Shown here: piece by piece, positions 40,167-48,966 of the stretch
How the letters are laid out: each line of letters begins with the position of its first letter
Position numbering within the stretch: the stretch's first letter is position 1
Assembly: GCF_900167915.1 (NCBI RefSeq)
Contig: NZ_FUYM01000012.1
Location: 46,778-110,777, forward strand
Direction: 5' to 3'
Origin: Rhizorhabdus histidinilytica
GTDB taxonomy: Bacteria > Pseudomonadota > Alphaproteobacteria > Sphingomonadales > Sphingomonadaceae
DNA length: 64,000 bases
Position numbers and translations under genes: made by a program
The notes under the pieces: model-generated
What the model saw: only the letters and a program-made list of their open reading frames with translations
Database searches by the model: none
Told to the model about the DNA's origin: nothing

Positions 40167-41219
40167 ATGCCGCTTCTTCAGGCCAGCCGCACCTACAAGC
40201 CCTTCGAATATCCGTGGGCGTTCGAATATTGGAAGCGGCAGCAGCAACTCCACTGGCTGCCCGAGGAAGTTCCGCTGGGCGAGGATTGCCGCGACTGGGC
40301 GCAAAAGCTCACCGACCATGAGCGCAACCTGCTGACGCAGATCTTCCGCTTCTTCACCCAGGCCGACGTCGAGGTGCAGGACTGCTACCACGACAAGTAC
40401 GGCCGGGTGTTCAAGCCGACCGAGATCAAGATGATGCTGACCGCCTTCTCCAACATGGAGACGGTGCACATCGCGGCGTACAGCCACCTGCTCGACACGA
40501 TCGGCATGCCCGAGACCGAGTACAGCGCCTTCCTCCAGTATAAGGAGATGAAGGACAAGCACGACTATCTGGCGACCTTCGGCGTCGACACCGACGAGGA
40601 TATCGCCCGCACCCTGGCGATGTTCGGCGGCTTCACCGAGGGGCTCCAGCTCTTCGCCAGCTTCGCGATGCTGATGAACTTCCCGCGCTTCAACAAGATG
40701 AAGGGCATGGGGCAGATCGTCACCTGGTCGATCCGCGACGAGACGCTCCACTGCGAGGGCATCGTCCGCCTGTTCCACGCCTTCGTGAAGGAGCGCGACT
40801 GCCTGACCGCGTCGGTCAAGGACGACATCCTCGACATGTGCCAGAAGACGGTGCGGATCGAGGACGCCTTCATCGACCTGGTGTTCGAGATGGGCCCGGT
40901 CAACGGCATGACGCCGAAGGACATCAAGAAATATGTCCGCTACATCGCCGACTGGCGGCTGGGGCAGCTCGGCCTCAAGCCGATCTACATGATCGAGGAC
41001 CATCCCCTGCCCTGGCTGGCGCCGCTGCTCAACGGCGTCGAGCACGCCAATTTCTTCGAGACGCGCGCGACCGAATATTCGAAGGCCGCGACCAAGGGCC
41101 AGTGGAGCGACGTCTGGGACGCCTTCGACAACCGCATGAAGGCCAAGAACGCAGCCGCCGCCAACGAGGACAATGCCGATGGCGGGCTGTTCGGCCATGC
41201 CGGGGTGGCGGCGGAGTAA
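40167..41219 (+). CDS. nrdB: Class I ribonucleoside-diphosphate reductase, beta (small) subunit
   Basis: A 350-residue diiron/tyrosyl-radical subunit. The iron ligands and radical residue follow the E. coli spacing: Asp67 (QADVEV), Glu98 and His101 with Tyr105 in NMETVHIAAYSHLL, then the second pair in SIRDETLHCEG. Glu98 is 31 residues after Asp67 and Tyr105 seven after Glu98, as in the classical class Ia enzyme, so the tyrosyl radical should form. The C-terminal tail (GGLFGHAGVAAE) would dock on NrdA. It follows the small membrane protein gene by 11 bp. Confidence 0.94.
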   Translation: MPLLQASRTYKPFEYPWAFEYWKRQQQLHWLPEEVPLGEDCRDWAQKLTDHERNLLTQIFRFFTQADVEVQDCYHDKYGRVFKPTEIKMMLTAFSNMETVHIAAYSHLLDTIGMPETEYSAFLQYKEMKDKHDYLATFGVDTDEDIARTLAMFGGFTEGLQLFASFAMLMNFPRFNKMKGMGQIVTWSIRDETLHCEGIVRLFHAFVKERDCLTASVKDDILDMCQKTVRIEDAFIDLVFEMGPVNGMTPKDIKKYVRYIADWRLGQLGLKPIYMIEDHPLPWLAPLLNGVEHANFFETRATEYSKAATKGQWSDVWDAFDNRMKAKNAAAANEDNADGGLFGHAGVAAE

Positions 41220-41247
41220 GCTTTCTTCAGGGGTTTTCTTCCCCCTC

Positions 41248-41281
41248 TTCCGTCATTCCCGCTTTCGCGGGAATGACGGAA
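41248..41281. repeat. Perfect inverted repeat (ATTCCCGC family)
   Basis: TTCCGTCATTCCCGC-TTTC-GCGGGAATGACGGAA is a 15-bp perfect stem between the convergent nrdB and the YYD-repeat gene. The core CGTCATTCCCGC is shared with the element at 56834-56934. It may also act as a bidirectional terminator. Confidence 0.75.
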
Positions 41282-41295
41282 ACATGGGGTGAGAT

Positions 41296-42270
41296 TCACC
41301 CCTCCCGATCAGCGCGGAGCTGCTGCGATAGCCGGTCGAGCCGCTGGTGCAGCACCGATTCCTCGTTCGCAGTCAAGCGGTTGCCCGAGCGGCGCATATT
41401 GGCTTCGTCGCGGCGGATCGAGGCGAGTTCGGCCTGGGCGCGACGGGCTTCGCTCTTGCTGATCATGCCACGGGCACGCTGGCGATCGATGCGCTGCTCG
41501 ATCCGGGCGGCGCGGGTGTCGACGTCCATGTTGCGGGCGGCAACGTTGACCGGCCCTTGCGAGACCCAGCGGCCGCGCGCGTCATAATAGCCCATGGTCT
41601 GGCCGCGCACCCAGCGACCGTTCGCATCATAATAGCCGGGCGCGCTGCGCGCTTCCCAATAGCCCACCGGATCGCCGCCGCGGCTGCCGGGAATCCAGCG
41701 GCCATTGGCGTCGTAGCTGCCCGATGTCGGACCCGCGACCCAGCGGCCGCGGGTGTCGTAATAGCCAGGCGCATTCGCCTGCACCCACTCGCCGTCGGCG
41801 GCGTAATAGCCGCTCACCCCCACCGGGACCCAGCGGCCGTCGCGGTCGCGATAGCCCGAATATTGCGCGTCGCCGTCGAACGCGACCCAGCGGTTGTTGC
41901 GGTCGTAATAACCGTTGGGAGGCCCGTCGACCCAACGATTGTTCCGATCATAATAGCCGCGCGGCGCGCGGTCGCCGATCCGGTTGGCGTGCCAGCGGCC
42001 GCTCTCGTCATAATAGCCGTAGGCGACCTCGCACTTGTTGTCCTTGGCGAGCTGGTTGCCGGCGACGCCGCCCGCGACGCCGCCGACGATCGTGCCGACC
42101 TCCTTGTGGCGGCCGCCGTCGATCACCCGGCCGAGGATCGCGCCGATGCCTGCGCCCGCGATGGTGGCGACGGTGCGGCCGGTATTGTCCTGCTTGCAGA
42201 CGGTCTCGGCGCCGGCCGCCTGGGCGCCGGCCAGCGCGACAACGGCCGTTGCGATCGTGAACCTGTGCAT
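41296..42270 (-). CDS. Exported glycine-zipper protein with nine YYD-GRW tandem repeats
   Basis: A 324-residue exported protein. The signal peptide is MHRFTIATAVVALAGAQAAGA. Then comes a glycine-zipper (2TM-like) domain (ATIAGAGIGAILGRVIDGGR then HKEVGTIVGGVAGGVAG). The middle is nine degenerate copies of a GYYDxxGRWV unit (for example GYYDRNNRWV, GYYDTRGRWV, GYYDANGRWV) separated by about 5-12 residues. The C-terminal 70 residues are charged and helical (RIEQRIDRQRARGMISKSEA). The zipper suggests insertion into or association with the envelope; the aromatic repeats could bind glycans or peptidoglycan, which is only an idea. The start at 42270 has GGGAGAG upstream. Confidence 0.8.
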   Translation of the reverse strand: MHRFTIATAVVALAGAQAAGAETVCKQDNTGRTVATIAGAGIGAILGRVIDGGRHKEVGTIVGGVAGGVAGNQLAKDNKCEVAYGYYDESGRWHANRIGDRAPRGYYDRNNRWVDGPPNGYYDRNNRWVAFDGDAQYSGYRDRDGRWVPVGVSGYYAADGEWVQANAPGYYDTRGRWVAGPTSGSYDANGRWIPGSRGGDPVGYWEARSAPGYYDANGRWVRGQTMGYYDARGRWVSQGPVNVAARNMDVDTRAARIEQRIDRQRARGMISKSEARRAQAELASIRRDEANMRRSGNRLTANEESVLHQRLDRLSQQLRADREG

Positions 42271-42415
42271 GTCACTCTCCCGAAACAATCTATCGTCCCT
42301 GCCGAGAACCCACGGACAAGGAGGCGGTTCCCGCGACGGGACCGGGGAAATTCGGGATCGGTGCGCTTGACGGCCGACATGGTCGTGACGATGAAGGAAC
42401 AAAGGAGAAGCGCCG

Positions 42416-42847
42416 ATGCGTTCGTTCGTCCTCGCCGCCCTGATCGCCGCCGGCGCCACGCTGCCGGTCGCTCCCGCCCTTGCCGTCGACATTCCCGCCG
42501 CCGATGCCGAGCATGAGGGTGCGCGGATGACGCGGCTGCCTGACGACTGGCTCGACAAGGACATCGCCGCCGACCCGGCAGCCGAGAAGGCCGACATGCG
42601 CGAAGCCGAGGCCAAACGCTGGGAGGAACATGGCCAGGCCGATGGCGAGGCGGACGCCCCCGTCGCCGGGGTCGACTGCCCCAAGCCGAGTGGCACGACC
42701 GGGGCGATCCTCGGCGCGGTCGCGGGCGGGCTGCTCGGCAACGTGATCGACGGCGGCCGCCACCGCGCGCTCGGTACCATCGTCGGCGCGGGCGGCGGCG
42801 CCCTGCTCGGCCGCCAGGTGGAGCAGCGCTCGGCGAAGTGTCAATGA
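42416..42847 (+). CDS. Exported glycine-zipper 2TM protein
   Basis: A 143-residue protein with a signal peptide (MRSFVLAALIAAGATLPVAP, then ALA), an acidic linker (ADPAAEKADMREAEAKRWEE) and a C-terminal glycine zipper GTTGAILGAVAGGLLGNVID followed by GGRHRALGTIVGAGGGALLG. Two Cys flank the zipper (VDCPKP and KCQ), so a disulphide could close the domain. It is divergent from the YYD-repeat protein and shares its zipper. The family (Rick_17kDa/SlyB-like) is envelope-associated; the precise role is unknown. Confidence 0.8.
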   Translation: MRSFVLAALIAAGATLPVAPALAVDIPAADAEHEGARMTRLPDDWLDKDIAADPAAEKADMREAEAKRWEEHGQADGEADAPVAGVDCPKPSGTTGAILGAVAGGLLGNVIDGGRHRALGTIVGAGGGALLGRQVEQRSAKCQ

Positions 42848-43008
42848 GGGCTCTCGTCCAGCTGCAGGGATAGATTCCTGATTTCAGGCGTTTTTCCTCC
42901 GTCCACATGGCTGTCCGCGCGATGAACCGATTGTAGTTTTCGGTTCATGCAACCTTGTCGCATGCCTGTCGTTCTGCCCCCGTCCCATTGTTGGACGGGA
43001 GAAACAAC

Positions 43009-43443
43009 ATGCGTAAGTTCATCCTCGCCGCAGCGCTGATCGCCTCGGCCGTTCCGACGGTCGCGATGGCCGATCCGCCGCCCTGGGCGCCGGCGCACGG
43101 ACGACGCGACCATGACTGGCGCGAGAGCCGCCGCTACGACTGGAACCGGCCCGACCCGCGCCATGGCGACCGCTATTATGCCGACCGCTATTATCGCGAC
43201 GGCCGCTACTATCGGGAACGCCGGCTCACCCGGAACGACCGCATCTATCGCGGCAATGACGGCCGTTACTATTGCCGCCGTTCGGACGGAACCACGGGCC
43301 TGATCATCGGCGCGGTCGGCGGCGGGTTGCTCGGCAACGCGCTCGACAACGGCCGCTCGTCGACCCTCGGCACGATCCTCGGCGCCGGCGCCGGCGCGCT
43401 GCTCGGCCGCTCGATCGATCGCGGCGAGGTGAAGTGCCGGTGA
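43009..43443 (+). CDS. Exported Tyr/Arg-rich glycine-zipper protein
   Basis: A 144-residue protein with a signal peptide (MRKFILAAALIASAVPTVAM), a Tyr/Arg/Asp-rich middle (RYYADRYYRDGRYYRERRL) and a C-terminal glycine zipper (GTTGLIIGAVGGGLLGNALD, then LGTILGAGAGALLG) that is very close to the neighbour at 42416. Cys residues again flank the zipper (YYCRR and VKCR). The start at 43009 has GGACGGGAGA upstream; an in-frame ATG at 42955 is not needed. It looks like a tandem duplicate of the previous gene with a different linker. Confidence 0.8.
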   Translation: MRKFILAAALIASAVPTVAMADPPPWAPAHGRRDHDWRESRRYDWNRPDPRHGDRYYADRYYRDGRYYRERRLTRNDRIYRGNDGRYYCRRSDGTTGLIIGAVGGGLLGNALDNGRSSTLGTILGAGAGALLGRSIDRGEVKCR

Positions 43444-43455
43444 TGCCCTAATTCC

Positions 43456-43595
43456 CCCCTCCCTTTCAAGGGAGGGGTTGGGGGTGGGTGGCGAGCGCAG
43501 CGAGCCCACTTCCTCGTCCCGCAGAACTCCGCCGAGGGGCATCGAGCCCCTCGACTCCGTACCCCACCCTTTCATCCCTCCCCGGAAGGGGAGGG
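43456..43595. repeat. CCCTCCCTT-type hairpins downstream of the zipper gene
   Basis: CCCCTCCCTT-TC-AAGGGAGGGG (43456-43477) stands 12 bp after the stop and is followed by GGGGTGGGTG; further on a second C-rich/G-rich pair (CCCTCCCC and GGGGAGGG) occurs near 43570. The first hairpin is the same element as at 50751-50772. The 259-bp gap holds no gene. Confidence 0.6.
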
Positions 43596-43702
43596 AGAGA
43601 TTGGGGCGGATGACGAGCCGAGCTCAGTACCAGTTGCGTGTTGCGTAACGCTTGACCCTGCCCCTCCGTCGCGCCAATCCGGCGCGACGAGAGGGGATTT
43701 TC

Positions 43703-44980
43703 ATGGCAGACAGCGAAGCCAGGCCGTCGACCCGCCGCATCCTGCTGGCGAGCCTGACCGGCACGTCGGTCGAGTTCTACGATTTCTACATCTTCGCGAC
43801 CGCGGCTTCGCTGGTGTTCGGGCCGCTCTTCTTCGGCGGCTTCGCGCACCAGACCCAGCTCATCTGGTCCTACACGCTGCTCGGCCTGGCCTTCCTGTCG
43901 CGGCCGCTCGGCGCCTGGGCGTTCGGCCATTTCGGCGACCGGATCGGGCGCAAGTCGACCCTCGTCGCATCGCTGATGGTGATGGGCCTGTCGACGCTGC
44001 TGATCGCCTTCCTGCCCTCCTATGAGACGGCCGGCTGGCTCGGCGCCTTCCTGCTCGCGCTGCTGCGCTTCGGCCAGGGCTTCGGCCTCGGCGGCGAATG
44101 GGGCGGCGCGGCGCTGCTCGCAGTCGAGAATGCCCCGCCCGGCAAGCGCGGCCGCTACGGCATGTTCCCGCAATTGGGCGCTCCGGTAGGCTTCATCGCG
44201 GCGAACGGGCTGTTCATGCTGCTCGGCCTGGCGATGACCCAGCAGCAATTCATGGAGTGGGGCTGGCGCCTGCCCTTCCTCGGATCGGCGGTGCTGGTCG
44301 GCGTCGGCCTGTGGGTACGGCTCAAGCTCACCGAGACGGCCGCGTTCAAGGCCGCCATGGCCGAGGCCGAACCCGCCAAGGTGCCGATCGCCGAGCTGTT
44401 CCGCGACCATCTCGTCCCGACCATCGCCGGCACCTTCGCGGCGATCGCCTGCTTCGCGACCTATTATCTCGCGACCGCCTTCGCGCTCGGCTATGCGACC
44501 AGCAATCTCGGCATCGCCAAGGAGACCTTCCTCGGCGTCCAGCTCGTCTCCATCCTGTTCATGGCGGGCGGCATCCTGCTGGCGGGCTGGTGGTCCGACG
44601 TGAAAAGCCCGCGCTACGTCCTGATTGCCGGCTGTGTCGGCACGATCGCGACCGGCCTGCTGATGGGGCCGATGCTGCTGAGCGCCGAGCTCAGGATCAT
44701 CACGCTGTGGCTGATGCTCGCGCTGTTCATGATGGGCTTCGTCTACGGGCCGCTCGGCGCCTTCCTGCCGTCGCTGTTCCCGCCGCGCGTGCGCTACACC
44801 GGCGCGTCGATGACGTTCAACATCGCCGGCATCCTCGGCGCCGCGCCGGTGCCCGCGGTCGCGCAATATCTGACCGACCATGGCGGCCTCGGCTATGTCG
44901 GCTATTATCTGAGTGGGTCGGCGATCGTCAGCCTCGCCGCGCTCTGGTGGACGCGGCATCACGACGCTAAGGTCGGCTGA
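43703..44980 (+). CDS. MFS transporter, metabolite:H+ symporter (MHS) family
   Basis: A 425-residue inner-membrane protein with 12 hydrophobic segments. The MHS hallmarks are visible: TGTSVEFYDFYIFATAASLV at the start, GHFGDRIGRKSTLV as the MFS loop and LRFGQGFGLGGEWGGAALLA in TM4-5. Members carry organic acids, proline/betaine or similar compounds with protons; the substrate cannot be told. The start at 43703 has GAGGGGA upstream. The stop shares one base with the start of the VWA-protein gene (TGATG), so the two are co-translated. Confidence 0.9.
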   Translation: MADSEARPSTRRILLASLTGTSVEFYDFYIFATAASLVFGPLFFGGFAHQTQLIWSYTLLGLAFLSRPLGAWAFGHFGDRIGRKSTLVASLMVMGLSTLLIAFLPSYETAGWLGAFLLALLRFGQGFGLGGEWGGAALLAVENAPPGKRGRYGMFPQLGAPVGFIAANGLFMLLGLAMTQQQFMEWGWRLPFLGSAVLVGVGLWVRLKLTETAAFKAAMAEAEPAKVPIAELFRDHLVPTIAGTFAAIACFATYYLATAFALGYATSNLGIAKETFLGVQLVSILFMAGGILLAGWWSDVKSPRYVLIAGCVGTIATGLLMGPMLLSAELRIITLWLMLALFMMGFVYGPLGAFLPSLFPPRVRYTGASMTFNIAGILGAAPVPAVAQYLTDHGGLGYVGYYLSGSAIVSLAALWWTRHHDAKVG

Positions 44981-46155
44981 TGTTCTTCGGCTTCCTCGAC
45001 GAATTGCGCGCGGCCGGCATTCCCGCCAGCCTCAAGGAGCATCTCACCCTGCTCGAGGCGATGGACCGCGACGTGATCGGCTGGTCGCCGGAGGAATTCT
45101 ATTATCTCGCCCGCGCCACCTATGTGAAGGACGAGGGCCTGCTCGACCGCTTCGACCGGGTGTTCGGCAAGGTGTTCCGCGGCGTGCTCGACCAGGCCGG
45201 CGAGGGGCACGAGATCCCCGAGGACTGGCTGAAGGCGGTCGCCCGCAAATATCTGAGCCCCGAGGAGATGGCGAAGATCGAGGCGCTCGGCTCCTGGGAC
45301 GAGATCATGGAGACGCTCAAGAAGCGGCTCGAGGAGCAGCAGGGCAAGCATCAGGGCGGCAGCAAGTGGATCGGCACCGGCGGCACGTCGCCCTACGGCA
45401 ATTCGGGCTATAATCCCGAAGGCGTGCGGATCGGCGGACAGAGCGTCCACAAGCGCGCGATCAAGGTGTGGGAGAAGCGCGAGTTCAAGAATCTCGACAA
45501 CGATGTCGAGCTGGGCACGCGCAACATCAAGGTGGCGCTGCGCCGACTGCGCCGCTTCGCGCGCGAGGGCGCCGCGGACGAGCTCGATCTCGAAGGCACG
45601 ATCGACGGCACCGCGCGGCGCGGCTTCCTCGACATCCACATGCGGCCCGAGCGGCGCAACGCGGTCAAGCTGCTGCTCTTCCTCGACATCGGCGGATCGA
45701 TGGATCCGCACGTCAAGCTATGCGAGGAGCTGTTCTCGGCGGCGACCGCCGAGTTCAAGCATCTCGAATTCTTCTACTTCCACAACTGCATCTACGAAGG
45801 CGTGTGGAAGGACAATCGCCGTCGTTTCCAGGAACGCACGCCGACCTGGGACATCCTCCACAAATATGGCCACGACTATAAGCTGGTGATCGTCGGCGAC
45901 GCGTCGATGAGCCCCTATGAGATCGCCCAGCCCGGCGGGTCGGTCGAGCATTTCAACGAGGAGGCAGGCGAGGTCTGGCTGAAGCGGCTGCTCAACGTCT
46001 ACGCCTCGGCGGTGTGGCTGAACCCGACGCCCGAGGCCTATTGGATGCATACCCAGTCGACCCGGATGATCCGCGAGATCATGCACAACCGCATGTTCGG
46101 CCTGACCCTGTCCGGGCTGGAGGACGCGATGCGGAGCCTGGCGCGGAAGAAGTGA
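44980..46155 (+). CDS. VWA-domain (CoxE-like) protein
   Basis: A 391-residue protein. The N-terminal half is helical (GIPASLKEHLTLLEAMDRDV), followed by a Gly-rich linker (GTGGTSPYGNSGYNPEGVRI). The C-terminal half is a von Willebrand A domain whose MIDAS-like motif is FLDIGGSMDPH with LVIVGDASMSPYE as the later metal loop; the usual DxSxS is thus DxGxS. CoxE/YehP-type VWA proteins usually pair with a MoxR AAA+ ATPase, which is not in this window. The gene overlaps the MFS gene by one base; what they do together is unclear. Confidence 0.82.
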   Translation: MFFGFLDELRAAGIPASLKEHLTLLEAMDRDVIGWSPEEFYYLARATYVKDEGLLDRFDRVFGKVFRGVLDQAGEGHEIPEDWLKAVARKYLSPEEMAKIEALGSWDEIMETLKKRLEEQQGKHQGGSKWIGTGGTSPYGNSGYNPEGVRIGGQSVHKRAIKVWEKREFKNLDNDVELGTRNIKVALRRLRRFAREGAADELDLEGTIDGTARRGFLDIHMRPERRNAVKLLLFLDIGGSMDPHVKLCEELFSAATAEFKHLEFFYFHNCIYEGVWKDNRRRFQERTPTWDILHKYGHDYKLVIVGDASMSPYEIAQPGGSVEHFNEEAGEVWLKRLLNVYASAVWLNPTPEAYWMHTQSTRMIREIMHNRMFGLTLSGLEDAMRSLARKK

Positions 46156-46181
46156 GGCGGGACAAGGCTGGCGAGAGCTTC

Positions 46182-46310
46182 GTCATGCTGAACTCGTTTC
46201 AGCATCCACCGGGAGGCTGACACGGAATTCGGGCTTCTTTCGGAACATGCGCTCATGCCGCATGGCCAGCCTGAGTGGCTGGGTGGATGCTGAAACAAGT
46301 TCAGCATGAC
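46182..46310. repeat. 129-bp inverted-repeat element, copy 1
   Basis: The 29-bp arms are GTCATGCTGAACTCGTTTC followed by AGCATCCACC on the left, and the near-complement at 46282-46310 on the right. The same arms bound a 132-bp element at 48804-48935. The interior is different in sequence, and no open frame is inside, so this resembles a MITE or a large REP-type element. Confidence 0.8.
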
Positions 46311-46325
46311 GGTATTCGCGACCCG

Positions 46326-46376
46326 TCACCCAGCGCAGGCTGGGGTCCATGTCTGCCAGCCTTCGCTGGCATGACG
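46326..46376. repeat. CCAGC-GGCTGGGG palindromic repeat
   Basis: CACCCAGCGCAGGCTGGGG with TCCATGTCT, then TGCCAGCC-TTC-GCTGGCATGACGG. It is the same repeat family as 39539-39684 and lies between the inverted-repeat element and anmK. Confidence 0.7.
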
Positions 46377-46389
46377 GGTTGGGGCGGAA

Positions 46390-47487
46390 TCAGGGCCGGT
46401 GCGTCACGCCTCCGGTCAGCGGCGCCGCCACCCCGGTCGTCCCCGGGAAGCTGATCGCCTGCCCTTTCAGAGAACGCACCGCCATATAGGCGAAGCCCTC
46501 GGCCTCGGTCGCGTCGCCGTTCCAGCCGAGCGCCTCGATCGGCTCGGGGGTTATTTTTGTAGCGGTCGCTATCATTTTCATCAGCGTCGGATTGTGCCGT
46601 CCGCCGCCCGCGACGATCAGCCGGCGGGGCGGGACCGGCAGGTGGCGCAGCGCGAGCGCCACCGTCTCGGCGGTGAAGGCGGTCAGGGTCGCCGCGCCGT
46701 CGGCGGCGGAGAGGCCCCGCGTCGGCTGGATGGTGAAGTCGGCGCGATCGAGCGACTTGGGCGGCGGCGCGTCGAACCAGTCATTGTCGAGCATCGCGCC
46801 GAGCACCGCGCGGTCGACCATGCCACGCGCCGCAAAGGCGCCGTTCGCGTCATAGGGTGATCCCGTCTCCTGCAGCATCCAGTCGTCGATCAGGCCGTTG
46901 GCCGGGCCGGTGTCGAAGGCGATCAGCTCGTCCTCCCCCGCGCCGAGCCAGGTGATGTTGGCGACCCCGCCGAGGTTGAGCACCGCGACCGGCCCGTCCA
47001 TCCCTGCGGTCAGGGCGCGGTGATAGACCGGCAGCAGCGGCGCCCCCTGCCCGCCCGCGGCGACATCGGCCGACCGCAGGTCGTTGACCACGCGGATGCC
47101 CAGCGCCCGCGCCATCGCGGCGCCGTCGCCGATCTGCCAGGTCCAGCCCCGATCGGGACGGTGGGCGATCGTCTGTCCATGGAAACCGATCACGTCGACC
47201 TGCCCCGCCTCGACCCGCGCCGTCGCCAGGAGCTGACGCACCGCCGCGACATGGCGGTCGGTCAGCATCGCCTCGGCCGCGGCGATCTTCGGGCTCGCGC
47301 GCGGCGCGTCGAAGCTCAGGGCCAGCGCCGCTGCCTCGCGCAACTGCTCGCGCGCCTGGGCGGCATAGGGATCGGAGCGGAAGGCGATCGGCCGGATATG
47401 CCCTGCCCCGTCCGTCTCGATCAGCGCGGCATCGATCCCATCGAGCGAGGTGCCCGACATCAGCCCCACGGCCAGCATCTTCGTCAT
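46390..47487 (-). CDS. anmK: Anhydro-N-acetylmuramic acid kinase
   Basis: A 365-residue kinase of peptidoglycan recycling, converting 1,6-anhydro-MurNAc to MurNAc-6-phosphate in the cytoplasm. It begins with the family signature [44 protein letters not shown] (with the GGxAN phosphate loop) and [17 protein letters not shown] complete the ASKHA fold. The start at 47487 was taken over a longer frame. Divergent from tyrS, with a short gap. Confidence 0.95.
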   Translation of the reverse strand: MTKMLAVGLMSGTSLDGIDAALIETDGAGHIRPIAFRSDPYAAQAREQLREAAALALSFDAPRASPKIAAAEAMLTDRHVAAVRQLLATARVEAGQVDVIGFHGQTIAHRPDRGWTWQIGDGAAMARALGIRVVNDLRSADVAAGGQGAPLLPVYHRALTAGMDGPVAVLNLGGVANITWLGAGEDELIAFDTGPANGLIDDWMLQETGSPYDANGAFAARGMVDRAVLGAMLDNDWFDAPPPKSLDRADFTIQPTRGLSAADGAATLTAFTAETVALALRHLPVPPRRLIVAGGGRHNPTLMKMIATATKITPEPIEALGWNGDATEAEGFAYMAVRSLKGQAISFPGTTGVAAPLTGGVTHRP

Positions 47488-47570
47488 GCGCCATTCTTTC
47501 GGCGCGATCGCACGCGAGCACAAGGAAGAACATGACGATCGGGCGCGGCCATGCTAACGGCCCGCGCGCT

Positions 47571-48794
47571 ATGACCGAATACAGATCCGAACTCCTGCGC
47601 CTGCTCGACGAGCGGGGTTACATCCACCAGGTGACCGACGGCGCCGCGCTCGACACGCTCGCGCTGTCTTCGGTGATTCCGGGCTATATCGGCTTCGACC
47701 CGACCGCGCCGTCGCTGCACGTCGGCAGCCTGGTGCAGATCATGCTGCTGCGCCGCCTGCAACAGGCCGGGCACAAGCCGATCGTGCTGATGGGCGGCGG
47801 CACCGGCAAGATCGGCGATCCGAGCTTCAAGGACGAGGCCCGCAAGCTGATGACGACCGAGACGATCGCGGCCAATGTCGCCTCGATCAAGCGGATCTTC
47901 GAACGCTTCCTGACCTTCGGCGACGGCCCCACCGACGCGGTGATGGTCGACAATGCCGACTGGCTCGACAAGCTGGAATATATCCCCTTCCTGCGCGAGG
48001 TGGGGCAGCATTTCTCGATCAACCGGATGCTGAGCTTCGACTCGGTGAAGCTGCGCCTCGACCGCGAGCAGTCGCTGAGCTTCCTCGAGTTCAACTACAT
48101 GATCCTGCAGGCCTATGACTTCATGGAGCTGGCCAAGCGCCGCCAGTGCCGGCTGCAGATGGGCGGATCGGACCAGTGGGGCAACATCGTCAACGGCATC
48201 GAGCTGTCGCGGCGGATGCTGGGCACCGAGGTGTTCGGCGTGACCACCCCGCTGATCACCACCGCCGACGGCGGCAAGATGGGCAAGACCATGTCGGGCG
48301 CGGTGTGGCTCAACGAGGAATCGCTGCCGGCCTATGATTATTGGCAGTTCTGGCGGAACAGCCACGACAAGGACGTCGGCCGCTTCCTGCGCCTGTTCAC
48401 CGACCTGCCGCTCGACGAGATCGCCCGGCTGGAGGCGCTGGAAGGCCAGGAGATCAACCAGGCCAAGATCGTCCTCGCCAACGAGGCGACAGCGATGTGC
48501 CGCGGCGCCGAAGCGGCAGCAGCAGCAGCCGAGACCGCGCGGCGGACCTTCGAGGAAGGCCAGGCCGGCGGCGATCTGCCGACGCTGGCGGTGCCCGAGG
48601 GCGGCATCTCGCTGATCGACGCGCTGGTCGGGCTGGGTTTCGCCGCGTCGAAGGGCGAGGCCAAACGCAAGCTGGCCGAAGGCGCCGTCCGCGTCGACGG
48701 CGAACCCGAGAAGGACGACCGCCGGGTCGAGGTCGGCGCCACCGCACTCAAGATCAGCCTCGGCAAGAAGAAGCACGGGCTGCTGACCCACTGA
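47571..48794 (+). CDS. tyrS: Tyrosyl-tRNA synthetase
   Basis: A 407-residue class I aminoacyl-tRNA synthetase. The HIGH-type motif is [11 protein letters not shown], the tyrosine pocket is in [10 protein letters not shown] and [11 protein letters not shown], and the KMSKS-type loop is [12 protein letters not shown]. The C-terminal S4 domain ([20 protein letters not shown]) binds tRNA. The start at 47571 fits the family N-terminus ([19 protein letters not shown]); a longer frame to 47532 is less likely. It is divergent from anmK. Confidence 0.96.
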   Translation: MTEYRSELLRLLDERGYIHQVTDGAALDTLALSSVIPGYIGFDPTAPSLHVGSLVQIMLLRRLQQAGHKPIVLMGGGTGKIGDPSFKDEARKLMTTETIAANVASIKRIFERFLTFGDGPTDAVMVDNADWLDKLEYIPFLREVGQHFSINRMLSFDSVKLRLDREQSLSFLEFNYMILQAYDFMELAKRRQCRLQMGGSDQWGNIVNGIELSRRMLGTEVFGVTTPLITTADGGKMGKTMSGAVWLNEESLPAYDYWQFWRNSHDKDVGRFLRLFTDLPLDEIARLEALEGQEINQAKIVLANEATAMCRGAEAAAAAAETARRTFEEGQAGGDLPTLAVPEGGISLIDALVGLGFAASKGEAKRKLAEGAVRVDGEPEKDDRRVEVGATALKISLGKKKHGLLTH

Positions 48795-48803
48795 TCCCCA
48801 CCC

Positions 48804-48935
48804 GTCATGCTGAACTTGTTTCAGCATCCACCGGGAGGCCGGACCTTGTCGTAGAGGTTCCTGCGGCAACGCTCTCGTATCGCCTCCCGACCAGCCCAAT
48901 TGGCCTGGTGGATGCTGAAACAAGTTCAGCATGAC
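48804..48935. repeat. 132-bp inverted-repeat element, copy 2
   Basis: Arms GTCATGCTGAACTTGTTTC followed by AGCATCCACC (48804-48832) and the complement at 48907-48935. The left arm differs from copy 1 at one base. The element sits 10 bp after the tyrS stop and ends 31 bp before the next gene start, so it must also hold or adjoin that gene's promoter. Confidence 0.85.
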
Positions 48936-48966
48936 GATGGGAATATCGCGCATTAGGATGCGGACC

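Noticed and set aside
41296..42270. CRISPR-like regular repeats on DNA level
   Set aside because: The periodicity is in the protein (YYD-GRW units). DNA repeats are degenerate and in frame, and no cas genes are present.
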